Program-made: the position numbers and the translations under genes | Shown here: piece by piece, positions 41,453 through 51,013 of the stretch | How the letters are laid out: each line of letters opens with the position of its first letter | How positions within the stretch are numbered: the stretch's first letter is position 1 | The notes under the pieces: model-generated | Seen by the model: the letters and a program-made list of their open reading frames with translations, nothing else | The model's database searches: none | What the model was told of the DNA's origin: nothing | Source: JAXHUH01 sp034211175 | Lineage (GTDB): Bacteria > Actinomycetota > Acidimicrobiia > Acidimicrobiales > CAIXPF01 | Assembly: GCA_034211175.1 (NCBI GenBank) | Contig: JAXHUH010000205.1 | Coordinates: forward strand, 17,847-81,846 | Length of the DNA stretch: 64,000 nt | Direction of reading: 5' to 3'

Positions 41453-43060
41453 TCAGGCGTCGGCGTTCGGGGTGAGCTCGCCCTTCTCGAGCTGCTCGCG
41501 CAGGACGTACTTCTGGATCTTCCCGGAGGGGGTGAGCGGCAGTTCGTCGACGAACGCCCAGCGTCGGGGCGCCTTGTAGGCGGCGAGCCGGTCCCGTACG
41601 AACGATCGCAGGGCGGTCTCGTCGATCTCGGTGCCGGGCAGGCGGCGGACGACGGCGGCGACCTCCTCGCCCCAGCGGTCGTCGGGGACACCGACGACGG
41701 CGACGTCGGCGACGTCCGGGTGGGTGAAGAGGAGCTCCTCGATCTCGCGGGGGTAGATGTTCTCACCGCCGCGGATGATCATGTCCTTGAGGCGGCCTTC
41801 GATGCGCAGGTAGCCGCGGTCGTCCATCGTGCCGAGGTCGCCGGTGTGGAGCCAGCGGTCGGCGTCGATGGTCTCGGCGGTGCGTTCGGGCATCTCGAAG
41901 TACTCGAGCATGACGTTGTAGCCCCGCCCGCAGATCTCGCCGATCTCGCCGAACGGCACCGGCTCGCCGGTCTCGGGGGACAGGATGGCGATCTCCTGGC
42001 AGGGATGGGCCACACCGATGGTCTCGGCCTTGTCCTCGGCGCTGGCGTCGAGCGGCACCTGGGTCATCACCGGTGACGCCTCGGTCTGGCCGTAGACGAT
42101 CGTGAACCGCACGCCGAGGATCGACTCGATGCGCCGCACGAGCTCCGCCGGCACGGTCGCTCCGCCCGAGATCACCTTCTCGAGGGCCGACAGGTCGCGG
42201 GTGGCGACGTCGGGGTGCTCGAGGACGGCGATCAGCATCGTCGGGACCCCGAAGAGGACGGTGCCGCGCTCGCTCTCGCACAGCTCCAGCACGAGCGCGG
42301 GGTCGAAGGTCTCGACGAGGACGTGGGTCGCCCGCATCGACAGGGGGCACAGCGCACCGGCGACGCAGCCGGCGGTGTGGAACATCGGCGCCGGGTTGAC
42401 CCACGCGTCGGCGTCGGACATCTCGAGGAGGGTCGCGGTGAACCGGGCGTTGTTGGCGATGCCGCGGTGGTGCAGGTGGGCGCCCTTCGGGAACCCGGTG
42501 GTGCCGGACGTGTACTGGATCTGGGCGGGATCGTCGGGGGCCACGGCCGGCAGGGCGGTGTCGGGTGAGCCGCCGGCCCGGAAGTCGTCCCACTGGTCGA
42601 GCCGGATGACCTCGTGCAGCTCCGGGAGGTCGGGGCGCACGTCGTCGAGCCACCGCAGCATCGGGTTGCCCCGCACCTCGGGCACGAGGAACAGGCCGCT
42701 GGCCCGGGACTGGCGGAGCACGTAGGACAGCTCGGACGCCCGGTACGCGGGGTTGACGGTGACGAGCACGATGCCCGCGAGGCCGGCACCCAGCTCGAGC
42801 AGCTCCCACTCGGGGATGTTGTTGGCCCACACCGCGACCCGCTCGCCCGGCTCGAAGCGGGCGAGGAGGGCCCGGGCGACCCGCTCCGAGTCGTCGAGCA
42901 GCTCGGCGTAGGTCCACCGCCGCCGGGCGCCCGCATCCGGGATGCCCTCGACGAGCGCCAGCCGGTCGGGTGCCTGGGCGGCGGCGTCCCTCAGCATCCC
43001 TCCGACGGTCAGGTCGCCCACCGGATCGCTGGTGTCTCCCGCCCAGTACGACGCGGTCAT
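41453..43060 (-). CDS. Acyl-CoA synthetase / AMP-binding ligase
   Basis: A 535-residue ANL-superfamily enzyme that activates a carboxylic acid through an acyl-adenylate and joins it to CoA. The P-loop is YTSGTTGFPKG (about residue 180). Further motifs are VYGQTEASPV, HTGDLGTMDDRGYLRIEGRLKDMIIRGGENIYP and the catalytic lysine in LTPSGKIQKYVLR. Medium- or long-chain fatty acids are likely substrates given the adjacent WS/DGAT genes. The ATG at 43060 (MTASYW) follows GGGGGGA by 5 nt; an in-frame ATG at 43096 is less likely. It is the last gene of a minus-strand lipid cluster with the two acyltransferases. Confidence 0.93.
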   Translation of the reverse strand: MTASYWAGDTSDPVGDLTVGGMLRDAAAQAPDRLALVEGIPDAGARRRWTYAELLDDSERVARALLARFEPGERVAVWANNIPEWELLELGAGLAGIVLVTVNPAYRASELSYVLRQSRASGLFLVPEVRGNPMLRWLDDVRPDLPELHEVIRLDQWDDFRAGGSPDTALPAVAPDDPAQIQYTSGTTGFPKGAHLHHRGIANNARFTATLLEMSDADAWVNPAPMFHTAGCVAGALCPLSMRATHVLVETFDPALVLELCESERGTVLFGVPTMLIAVLEHPDVATRDLSALEKVISGGATVPAELVRRIESILGVRFTIVYGQTEASPVMTQVPLDASAEDKAETIGVAHPCQEIAILSPETGEPVPFGEIGEICGRGYNVMLEYFEMPERTAETIDADRWLHTGDLGTMDDRGYLRIEGRLKDMIIRGGENIYPREIEELLFTHPDVADVAVVGVPDDRWGEEVAAVVRRLPGTEIDETALRSFVRDRLAAYKAPRRWAFVDELPLTPSGKIQKYVLREQLEKGELTPNADA

Positions 43061-43171
43061 CGATGTCCCCCCGGATCGAGTCTCCTGGCGTCCCATTGTG
43101 GCGAACCGGCCGGGGAGGTGCCGGGGACGCGCGTCCCCGGGGCAACCCCCGATGCCCCGGGGACGCAGCGC

Positions 43172-44602
43172 TCAGACCGAGGCGGGCTCCTCGGTGGCCG
43201 GCGCCTCGGCAGGTCCTTCTCCGGGTTCCGTGGCCCGGGTGTGCAGGATCGCGAGCTCCGCCTCGATGCCGACCCGGAGCAGGTCGATGTCGGCCGTGGT
43301 CTCCCAGTCGCCGGTCAGCCCGAGGGCCATGTTGCGCCGGTAGGACAGGATGGCCACGCCGATCCGGGCGCCCTGGCCGATCGGCACGTACGGGAGGTAC
43401 GCCTCGAGCTCGCGTCCGACGGCGTAGAGCGGTACGCGGGGCCCCGGGACGTTGGTCGTCACGGTGTGCACGCTCTGCTGGGGCGCGAAGCGCTGGGCGG
43501 CTGTCGTCTGCTCCAGGCTCCGGGCCCACAGCATGGGCGGCGTCATCTCCGCGAGGCCGACGAGCAGCTGGCTCGCGTCGACCTGGTGGTCGGCCTTGAG
43601 CTGGTCGAGCTGGTGGCGCACGGCGTCGAGGCGTTCGACCGGGTCCTCGATCCCGACGGGGAGCTCGGCGATGATCGAGCCGACCCGGTTGCCGCCGGAG
43701 TGGTCGTCCGGCGGCCGCAACGAGACCGGCACCAGGGTGCGCACCGTCTCGCCGTCGACCGGTTCGCCGCGGGAGACGAGCAGCCGCCGGAATCCGCCGG
43801 CGACCGCGGTCAGGACCACGTCGTTCACCGTGCCCCCGAGGGCCCGGCGGATGTCGCCGATGTCGTCGAGGGTGGTCTCGGCCCACGTCCACCGCCGGTG
43901 CGGCCCGATCGGGCCCTCGATCGACGACGTCGCGGTGGGCGTCAGGCGCCGTCCCATCGAGCCGAGCCCCGTCAGGGTGTCGACCGTCTCGCGGAACAGG
44001 CGTCGGGGACCGCGTCGCACGGTGCGCAACAGCGCACCGGGATCACCGAAGGCGGCGCCCAGCGACGAGGCGAACAGCTCGACGTCGGTGGGCTCGCGGT
44101 CGGGCTGCCACGGCTCGATCGTCGGCAGCGGGGCCTCCGGGTCGGCGTCGAGCAGCGCGGTGGCGAGGTCGATGCCGGCGACGCCGTCGACCATGCAGTG
44201 GTGGACCTTGGTGATGAGCGCCCAGCGCCCGCCCTCCAGGCTCTCGACCATCCACAGCTCCCACAGCGGCCGGGCCCGGTCGAGCGGCTGCGACATGAGC
44301 CGCCCCATCAGGGCCGACAGCTCGTCGCGTCCTCCGGGCGGGGGCAGCGCGCTGTGGCGCAGGTGGTAGGAGAGGTTGAAGTGGGGGTCGTCGACCCAGA
44401 CGGGTGGGCCGACCGCGCCGGGCACGAACCGCACCCGCTGGCGGTAGCGGGGCATCCGGTCGAGCTTCGACTCGACGAGCGCGAGCACGTCCTCGTACGG
44501 CGGCGGTGGCCCGGCGAGGATCCAGCAGCTGCCGATGTGCATGTGGGTGATGTCGTCCTCGAGGTGCAGGAACGACGAGTCGAGTGGGTGCAGGCGGTCC
44601 AT
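43172..44602 (-). CDS. Wax ester synthase/diacylglycerol acyltransferase (WS/DGAT)
   Basis: A 476-residue bifunctional acyltransferase that esterifies an alcohol or diacylglycerol with acyl-CoA to make wax esters or triacylglycerol at the membrane. The active-site motif is HHCMVDG (about residues 133-139). The second signature is NVPGPRVPLY, and the N-terminus LHPLDSSFLHLEDDITHMHIGS is typical. The ATG at 44602 is preferred to GTG 44608 because GAGGAG lies 5 nt upstream. The downstream gene at 41453 activates fatty acids, and a second WS/DGAT lies 9 bp upstream. The proteins are diverged paralogues, not recent copies. Confidence 0.92.
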   Translation of the reverse strand: MDRLHPLDSSFLHLEDDITHMHIGSCWILAGPPPPYEDVLALVESKLDRMPRYRQRVRFVPGAVGPPVWVDDPHFNLSYHLRHSALPPPGGRDELSALMGRLMSQPLDRARPLWELWMVESLEGGRWALITKVHHCMVDGVAGIDLATALLDADPEAPLPTIEPWQPDREPTDVELFASSLGAAFGDPGALLRTVRRGPRRLFRETVDTLTGLGSMGRRLTPTATSSIEGPIGPHRRWTWAETTLDDIGDIRRALGGTVNDVVLTAVAGGFRRLLVSRGEPVDGETVRTLVPVSLRPPDDHSGGNRVGSIIAELPVGIEDPVERLDAVRHQLDQLKADHQVDASQLLVGLAEMTPPMLWARSLEQTTAAQRFAPQQSVHTVTTNVPGPRVPLYAVGRELEAYLPYVPIGQGARIGVAILSYRRNMALGLTGDWETTADIDLLRVGIEAELAILHTRATEPGEGPAEAPATEEPASV

Positions 44603-44611
44603 GGTCACTCC

Positions 44612-46129
44612 TCAGCTGCTCGCACCGGCGGGCGTGGCTGTGTCGGCGGTCGCCGGCCCGGTGGCCGGTTCGTCGGGGGTCGGTTCGTCGGCGGCTCGTG
44701 GCGGCGGTTCGGGCGCGAGCGCGAGCACCTCGTCGAAGCCGTCGGCCAGGCACCGGGCCAGGACGTCGGGGTCCTCCACCGCGGCGGTGTCGGCGCTCAG
44801 CCCCACGCAGCAGGTCCCGACGTGGGACAGCAGCGTGATACTCGCCGCCGAGCCCGACGTCGGTGCGAACCCGTAGTCGCCGATCACCTCGGCGCCGGCG
44901 AGGTAGACGCGCTCGTCGAGGCCGGGCACGTTGGTCACGACCAGGTCCATCGCCTTGAGCATCCCGGCGAGGACGGCGGTGGTCGCCTGGGGCGGCAGCG
45001 CGGTCAACGCACCGGCGATGGCATCGGTCAGCGGCACGCCCGGCTCGCGGCGCCACGCCCGGGCCAGCTCCCCGAGCTCGCCCATCCGTGCCGCCGGGTC
45101 GGCCTCGTCGATCGGCACCGCGAACCGCGCCGGGGTGAAGCGGTTGTCGCCGACGGTGTCGGTCGCCCGGCGGCGGTTGATCGGCATCGTGACCCGGAGG
45201 CGCTCGGCGGGGGCGCCGTGGTGGTCGTGGTAGCGGCGCATCCCGCCGGTCACCGCGGCGAGGTAGGCGTCGTTGAGGGTCGCGTCGGCGGCGCGGCCGG
45301 CGGCCCGCAACCGCTGGAGGGGCACGTCGAGCACATCGAGGTGGCGGGACAGGACGCGCCCGACCATGACGGGTGACAGCGGCTCGCGCACGGGCGCCAG
45401 CATCTTGGCGACGGAGCGGGCGGTGCGGGCACCGTCGGTGGCGAGACCGACGGGGTCCCACATCCCCCGCCACGCCAGCCGTGGCGCGACCTCGGCGCTG
45501 CGGCGGGCGAGCGTGACCGCGCCGCGCACGTCGTCGGCGAGGGCGTGCGTGGCCAACGACAGGCCGCTGCTGTCCTCGGCGTGCCCGGTGGGCGCTCCGG
45601 TCGCTTCGTCGTCCGCGGCCGCGGCGGCATCGGTGCCGTCGCGTTCGGTGTCGAGGAGCAGGCGGGCCAGCCGCACCCCGCCGACGCCGTCGGTGAGGGA
45701 GTGGTGGACCTTCTGGATGAGCGCGGCCCGGCCGTCGGTGAGGCCCTCGACGAGCGTGAACTCCCACAGGGGGCGGTCCTTGTCGAACGCGGTCATGGCG
45801 ATCGGTCCGGCCAGGTCGAGCACCGTGCGGAGGGTGGCGGGGGCGGGGGCGACGACCCGCCGGAGGTGGATGTCGAGGTCGAAGTGCTCGTCCCACACCC
45901 ACCGGGGCGGCCCGAGGCCGAGCGGTGGGCTGGCCACCCGCTGGCGGAGGCGGGGCACGTGGATCCAGCCGTGCTCGAGCCGGTCGCGGAGCCGCTCCCA
46001 GGCCGGTGCGCGGTCGAGGAGCGCGATCGCGACGATGGTGGTGCGCAGCTTCGGGTCCCGCTCGACGTTCCACATCACGACGTCCGACGGGTTCATCGTT
46101 GCGGCGAGCCGCTCACCGGTGGCTTCCAT
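44612..46129 (-). CDS. Second WS/DGAT acyltransferase
   Basis: A 505-residue member of the same family. The active-site motif is HHSLTDG (about residues 141-147) and the second signature NVPGLDERVYLAG. It differs from its neighbour by a shorter start (MNPSDVVMWNVERDP) and a Pro/Ala/Thr-rich disordered tail of about 30 residues. The paired genes may make heterodimers or split wax-ester and triacylglycerol synthesis; sequence cannot tell. GGGGGAGAGG precedes the ATG at 46129. It is divergent from the long-chain acyl-CoA ligase at 46359; the 229-bp gap should hold promoters for both, but none stands out. Confidence 0.9.
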   Translation of the reverse strand: MEATGERLAATMNPSDVVMWNVERDPKLRTTIVAIALLDRAPAWERLRDRLEHGWIHVPRLRQRVASPPLGLGPPRWVWDEHFDLDIHLRRVVAPAPATLRTVLDLAGPIAMTAFDKDRPLWEFTLVEGLTDGRAALIQKVHHSLTDGVGGVRLARLLLDTERDGTDAAAAADDEATGAPTGHAEDSSGLSLATHALADDVRGAVTLARRSAEVAPRLAWRGMWDPVGLATDGARTARSVAKMLAPVREPLSPVMVGRVLSRHLDVLDVPLQRLRAAGRAADATLNDAYLAAVTGGMRRYHDHHGAPAERLRVTMPINRRRATDTVGDNRFTPARFAVPIDEADPAARMGELGELARAWRREPGVPLTDAIAGALTALPPQATTAVLAGMLKAMDLVVTNVPGLDERVYLAGAEVIGDYGFAPTSGSAASITLLSHVGTCCVGLSADTAAVEDPDVLARCLADGFDEVLALAPEPPPRAADEPTPDEPATGPATADTATPAGASS

Positions 46130-46358
46130 CGCCTCTCCCCCTCGGGTGCGGCGGCGAGGCCCGCCCGGAGGGCCGGCGTCGACCGCTTCGGACGAGCGTC
46201 TCCCGCGTCGCCGGAGCCGACCAGGGCCGGATGTCCGGGACGTCGCACGCCGAGGGTCAGAACCGACGGTTTCGAGTCTCCCGGTCGGACCGGTTGGGAG
46301 GTACGGATGGGTCGAACGGCCCTGCTACCCGACCGACCCCGGGTCTAGGCCCGAGGTG

Positions 46359-48215
46359 ATGACGACGCGCATGGGGGAACGGGTGCACGATCGGACGTCG
46401 CGCTTCACGTCCGACACGATCGTGGACGCCTTCTGGGAGCAGGTCGGCCGCTTCGCCAACCGGTCCGCGTTGCGGTACCACCGCAACGGTGACTGGCAGG
46501 CGCTGAGCTGGTCGGACTACGGGGATCTCGTGAAGGAGGTGGCCGCCGGCCTCGTTGCGCTCGGCATCGAACCGGGCGACAAGGTCGCCGTCCTCGCCGG
46601 CAACCGGGTGGAGTGGCACGCCGCCGACATGGCGGCGCTGTCGGTTGGCGGCGTGACCGTCCCGCTCTACCAGACCAGCTCGCCCGAGCAGGTCGCCTAC
46701 ACGCTCGCCCACAGCGGCGCCCGGGTCTGCGTGGTCGACGACGCAGACCAGGTCGCCAAGCTCGTCCAGGTGCGGGCCGAGGTACCGGCGTTGGAGCGGA
46801 TCATCGTGATCGACCCGCTCGACGGCGCGCCCGTCGACGCGCCCGACGACGCCGTCCGCTGGGACGAGCTGCGAGAGCGGGGTCGGCGGGCGCTGGCCGA
46901 CGCGCCCGCGCTGGTCGCCGAGCGGGCCCGGGCCGTGCGGCCCGCGGACCTGGCCACGCTCGTGTACACGAGCGGCACGACCGGGCCGCCGAAGGGCGTG
47001 ATGATCACCCACGACAACATCGCGTGGACGTTGCGCAGCGTGATCCCGGTGGTCGACACCGGGCCGGACGACCGCTACATCTCGTTCCTGCCGTTGTCGC
47101 ACATCGCGGAGCGGATGACGAGCCATCTCGGCCAGATCGCCGTCGGCGGCGAGACGTGGTTCGCCCGCAGCCTCGTCGGGGTGGCCGACGACCTGAAGGA
47201 CTGCCGGCCCACGGTGTTCCTCGCGGTGCCGCGGGTGTGGGAGAAGCTGCACGACGCCATCGTCGAGCGCACCGGGAACCTGTCGGGCCCCCAACGGATG
47301 CTGATCGCACGCTACGTGGCCGCCGGTCGCCGCGTTGTCGACCACGACCAGGACCGGGCCACGCTCTGGCCGCACCAGCGCGCCGAGCACCGGCTGCTCG
47401 ACCGGCTGGTGGGCGCCAAGCTCCGCCACGAGCTGGGCCTGGACCGGGCCCGGCTGCTGGGGACGGCCGCCGCGCCGATCGACCCCGGCCTGCTGCGGTG
47501 GTTCCACGCCATCGGCCTGCCGATCCTCGAGATCTACGGGCAGACCGAGGACTGCGGCCCCGCCACGATCAACCCGCCCGAGCGGATCCGCATCGGGACC
47601 GTCGGGCCGGCGATCCCGGGGCTGTCGCTCCGGGTCGCCGACGACGGCGAGATCCTGGTCAAGGGCGGCAGCGTGTGCGCCGGCTACTACCACGACCCCG
47701 AGGCGACGGCAGAGCTGATCGACGCCGAGGGGTGGATGCACACCGGCGACATGGGCCGCGTCGACCCCGACGGCTACCTGCGGATCGAGGGCCGCAAGAA
47801 GGACCTGATCATCACCGCCGCCGGCCACAACGTCGCCCCCCAGCACCTCGAGACCCAGCTGAAGTCCGAGCCGTTGATCAGCCAGGCCGTCGTCGTCGGC
47901 GACGGGCGGCGCTACCTGACCGCCCTGTTGGCGCTCGACCCCGCGGAGCTGGGGGCGTGGGCGGAGGAGCACGGCAAGCTCGCCGACGAGGAGGCCCTGA
48001 CCACCGACCCGCAGCTGCGCGACGAGGTCGCCGCCGCCGTGGAACGGGTGAACGCGCTCAACGCCCGCTCGGAGGGCATCAAGAAGTTCCGCATCCTGCC
48101 CCATGAGCTCACGGCCACCGAGGGCGAGCTCACCCCGACGCTGAAGGTGAAGCGCGGGGTCGTCATCGAACGGTACGCGGACGCGGTCGAGGAGATGTAC
48201 ATCGAAGGAGGGTGA
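46359..48215 (+). CDS. Long-chain fatty-acid-CoA ligase (FadD15-like)
   Basis: A 618-residue ANL enzyme of the long-chain acyl-CoA synthetase type, which has a longer linker than the ligase at 41453. The P-loop is YTSGTTGPPKGVMITHDN, the adenylate region EIYGQTEDCGPATINPP, and the hinge HTGDMGRVDPDGYLRIEGRKKDLIITAAGHNVAP. The lysine is in LTPTLKVKR. It would feed acyl-CoA to the divergent WS/DGATs. The ATG at 46359 is chosen over GTG 46356 and ATG 46371 without strong ribosome-site support. It ends 3 bp before the DUF3068 gene, and its GAAGGAGGG tail is that gene's ribosome site. Confidence 0.93.
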   Translation: MTTRMGERVHDRTSRFTSDTIVDAFWEQVGRFANRSALRYHRNGDWQALSWSDYGDLVKEVAAGLVALGIEPGDKVAVLAGNRVEWHAADMAALSVGGVTVPLYQTSSPEQVAYTLAHSGARVCVVDDADQVAKLVQVRAEVPALERIIVIDPLDGAPVDAPDDAVRWDELRERGRRALADAPALVAERARAVRPADLATLVYTSGTTGPPKGVMITHDNIAWTLRSVIPVVDTGPDDRYISFLPLSHIAERMTSHLGQIAVGGETWFARSLVGVADDLKDCRPTVFLAVPRVWEKLHDAIVERTGNLSGPQRMLIARYVAAGRRVVDHDQDRATLWPHQRAEHRLLDRLVGAKLRHELGLDRARLLGTAAAPIDPGLLRWFHAIGLPILEIYGQTEDCGPATINPPERIRIGTVGPAIPGLSLRVADDGEILVKGGSVCAGYYHDPEATAELIDAEGWMHTGDMGRVDPDGYLRIEGRKKDLIITAAGHNVAPQHLETQLKSEPLISQAVVVGDGRRYLTALLALDPAELGAWAEEHGKLADEEALTTDPQLRDEVAAAVERVNALNARSEGIKKFRILPHELTATEGELTPTLKVKRGVVIERYADAVEEMYIEGG

Positions 48216-48218
48216 GCC

Positions 48219-49492
48219 ATGGCCACCCATGTGGAGACAGTCGGGCGGGTGCGGTCGCGACGGCGCACGCTGGTCGGATCGGTGCTCGTCGCCCTGGGAG
48301 CGATCCTCCTCGTGGGCGCGCCGATCTGGCGGTTCGCCGTCGCTCCGGAGTTGATCAAGTTCCCGACCGACGTCGACCAGTCGCTCACCTACGAGGGCAC
48401 GTTGCGGCTCTTCGTCGACCCGGCCACCGCGACGCCGCTGGCCGAGCCGACCGAGCTAACGATGACCGTCGAGCGTGACGTCGTCGCGGACAGCGACGCC
48501 AGCGGAGCGAACACGGTGGTCATCGACGAGACGATCACCATCGAGGCCGAGGGCCTGGCGCCCCTCGAGCAGCGCTTCCGCTACGTGATGGACCGCTCCG
48601 ACGCCGAGAACGTGGCCGACGACCGGGCGTTCGCGTACGACGAGGCCAACGTGATCGACCGCTCGGGGACGTGGCGGCTGGCGCTGCCCCAGGACGTCGA
48701 CGCGGACGAGACCTACCCGATCTACAAGAACGAGACCGCCGACGCGGTCCTTGCACAGGCCGCGGCCGACGACCCGACCGGCGAGCTGGACGGGTTGGAC
48801 GTGATCAACCTGGCGGCGACGACCGAGCCGACGCAGGTGACCGACGCCTACGTCGCGTCGATCTCGACGCTGGTGCCGCTGCCCGACACGCTGACCGTCG
48901 ATGGGCTCCGCCCGGTGCTGGCCCAGGCCGGGCTCGACCTCGACGCCCTCGTCGCGGAGCTCGGCCCCGCACTGGGTGAGGCCGAGCTCGGTGCCCTGAC
49001 CGCGGCGTTGGACGCCGAGGTCGCGATCACCTACCTCGACGGGGTCACCTCGACCGACGCCGTCGAGCAGCGCACCGGCGCGGTCGTCGACGTGCAGACC
49101 GTGCAGGAGATGCTCGTCGCCCAGCCCGACGTCACGGCACTGGCCGGCTTCGCCGAGCTGCTGCAGCCGTTCGCCGACGTGCCCGCCGTGGCTGACGCCA
49201 TGGCCGCGGTGGCGGGGCTCGAAGCCACGACGATCCCGGTGTTCGAGCTGGACTACGCCCAGACGCCGGCGTCGACCGAGGACCTCGTCGCCGAGGTGAA
49301 GGACCAGCTCTCCGCCATCGACTGGTGGAGCGTTCGATCCCCTTCACCGCCGCCGGGCTCGGGTTCGTGCTCTTCGTCGCCGGCATCGCCGTGCTCCTGA
49401 CCGGCGGCCGCCGCGAGGCCCCGCCCGAGGTGGAGCCCGTGCCGCGGACCCCGGTGTCCCCCGACGGCCGCATCGAGCAGCCCGTCGGCTGA
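48219..49492 (+). CDS. DUF3068 (PorA-family) membrane protein, frameshifted near its end
   Basis: The protein has an N-terminal membrane segment (TLVGSVLVALGAILLVGAPIW, positions 48267-48329), a large extracytoplasmic region rich in Asp, Thr and Ala with the KFPTDVDQSLTYEG start typical of DUF3068, and YPIYKNETADA. In the original frame it ends at 49400 in a Ser/Pro-rich tail without a membrane segment. From about 49322 a second frame gives a normal C-terminal membrane helix (FTAAGLGFVLFVAGIAVLL) and a cytoplasmic tail to 49492, as family members have. A one-base loss near 49318-49326 therefore breaks the gene, or the base is missing from the assembly. An AGGAGG ribosome site precedes it. Confidence 0.8.
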
Positions 49493-50068
49493 CCCGGTCC
49501 TCCCTGTTCCGGCCCCGCGCCGACAGCCATGCCGCCGGCGCGGCGGCGCGCCCCGGCTGCGGGCTTGTGGCTCGTCCGACCCGATGCGTCCGGGTCACGC
49601 TGACGCCGTTGCAGCGCTCGTCGTCTCGGGCGCCGGCCACGCGCCCGAGCCGGCCCTGCGATCCGCGGGGACGGAGCGGCTTCGTCGGTCTGGCCGGTAC
49701 TCGTGCTGCGTGGGGCGACGAGGTCGTCGTCACCGGCTGGTCCTCGGCCCCGTGCTCGACGTGGTTGGGACTCGTCGTCGCCTTGTGCAGGTGGCGTTCA
49801 GCGTCGAGGCAGGACTCGCCGCGCGGGTCGGGGCGCGCCTCTCGCCGACCGGGCGATGACGGCGGCGCGTCCCGGCAGGCGGTGAGCCAACACCTCCGCC
49901 GGCCGGCGAGCGGTTCGCCGACAACTGCAACCAACGGTTGCATGTCCTTCCGGCAACGTGCTACCTTTGGTTGCACATCGGGAGGTCGTCGGAGCGGAGG
50001 TCGCCGTGGCCCAGCAGCGGCGCCGCCTCCGGTCGGCAGACGGCACGAGTGCGCAAGGGAGGTCCGGG
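49493..50068. other. Intergenic region with the SRPBCC/ArsR promoter
   Basis: Positions 49493-49900 hold no gene that I can support: frames exist on both strands but encode low-complexity Arg/Pro-rich peptides. The end of the region carries a regulated promoter (49926-49975) and an untranslated leader of about 90 nt before the ATG at 50069. Confidence 0.6.
49926..49975 (+). promoter_or_regulatory. Promoter with palindromic operator of the SRPBCC-ArsR operon
   Basis: A perfect palindrome TGCAACC-AAC-GGTTGCA occupies 49926-49942, and another GGTTGCA half-site lies at 49969-49975. A -35 (TTGCAT, 49938-49943) is inside the palindrome; an 18-bp spacer leads to TACCTT (49962-49967). Repressor bound to the palindrome would block the promoter. 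The ArsR protein encoded downstream is the natural ligand-free repressor. Confidence 0.7.
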
Positions 50069-50512
50069 ATGGACACGACCGGCTACCGGATCGAACGCGA
50101 GATCATGATCGACGCCCCCGTCGAGGTGGTGTGGCGGACCATCACCGAGCCCGAACAGATCCGCTCGTGGTTCGCCGACACCGTCGAGCTCGAGGTCGAG
50201 CCCGGCGCCCGCGGCTACCTCGGCTTCGGCGACCAGGGCGGGCCGGTCGTGGTCGAGACCGTGGAGCCGCCGACCAGGTTCTCGTTCCGCTGGAACCCTC
50301 CGGCCGGTGAGGCGCCGGTCGCCGGCAACTCGGTGCTGGTCACCTTCCTGCTCGACGGCGACGGTGACCGCACCCGGCTCCGTGTCGTCGAGAGCGGTCT
50401 CGAGCCGCTCCCGTGGCCCGACGCCGAGAAGCGGCGGTACGCGGAGGAGCACGAGGACGGCTGGGGTGGGTTCCTCGACCGGCTCTGCGGGGTCGTTTCC
50501 GCACGCGCGTAG
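50069..50512 (+). CDS. SRPBCC (AHSA1-like) protein
   Basis: A 147-residue START/Bet v1-fold protein of the Activator-of-Hsp90-ATPase-1 type: REIMIDAPVEVVWRTITEPEQIRSWF at the start, VVETVEPPTRFSFRW, and TRLRVVESGLE before the C-terminal helix WGGFLDRLCGVV. The fold binds hydrophobic ligands; the role is not known. GGAGGT lies 5 nt before the ATG at 50069. It is co-transcribed with the ArsR gene 10 bp downstream, a very common pair in actinobacteria in which the two proteins act in one response. Confidence 0.92.
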   Translation: MDTTGYRIEREIMIDAPVEVVWRTITEPEQIRSWFADTVELEVEPGARGYLGFGDQGGPVVVETVEPPTRFSFRWNPPAGEAPVAGNSVLVTFLLDGDGDRTRLRVVESGLEPLPWPDAEKRRYAEEHEDGWGGFLDRLCGVVSARA

Positions 50513-50522
50513 GGAACGGGCG

Positions 50523-50879
50523 ATGAGCGCCGAGCCCGACGACGACCTGTGGGCCGCGATCGCCGATCCGTCCCGCCGTCGGGTGCTCGATCTCCTCGTG
50601 CAGGGCGGTGAGGCGAGCGCCAGTGCGCTGGCGGCCATGGTGCCGTTCTCGCGCCAGGCGGTGTCGAAGCACCTCGTGGTGCTCGAGGAGGCGGGCCTCG
50701 TCAGCCGGCGGAAGGAGGGCCGCGAGGTGCTCTACCGGGTGGAGGCGGCCCGTCTCGAGGGGGCCACCCGGGCCATGGTCGACGTCGCCCGGCAGTGGGA
50801 AGGGCGGCTCGACGCCATCAAGCGCCTCGCCGAGGCGGCCCACGCACAGCCACGGGACCGAGCTCCGGAGCCCCCGTAG
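50523..50879 (+). CDS. ArsR-family transcriptional regulator
   Basis: A 118-residue winged-helix repressor: LWAAIADPSRRRVLDLLVQGGEASASALA, then the recognition helix FSRQAVSKHLVVLEEAGLVSRRKEGREVLY. No Cys metal site (ELCVC-type) is present, so it belongs to the non-metal ArsR group usually encoded with SRPBCC proteins. It probably represses its own operon through the palindrome at 49926. The ATG at 50523 follows the SRPBCC stop by 10 bp, with GGGAACGGG as a weak ribosome site. Confidence 0.92.
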   Translation: MSAEPDDDLWAAIADPSRRRVLDLLVQGGEASASALAAMVPFSRQAVSKHLVVLEEAGLVSRRKEGREVLYRVEAARLEGATRAMVDVARQWEGRLDAIKRLAEAAHAQPRDRAPEPP

Positions 50880-51013
50880 CCGGGTCTGCCGGCCACCGCG
50901 CGCACCACCGACCTCCCGTGATCTGTCGCGTCGTCCGTTCCGGCGCGATGAGACCGGCCGCGTCTCGCGGTCACCAACTGCACCGGATGACCGGTGCTCG
51001 AGAGGAGCACGTC

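Noticed and set aside
49344..49976. Minus-strand gene between DUF3068 and SRPBCC genes
   Set aside because: Low-complexity Arg/Pro/Ser composition, overlaps the DUF3068 end and crosses the clear operator region.
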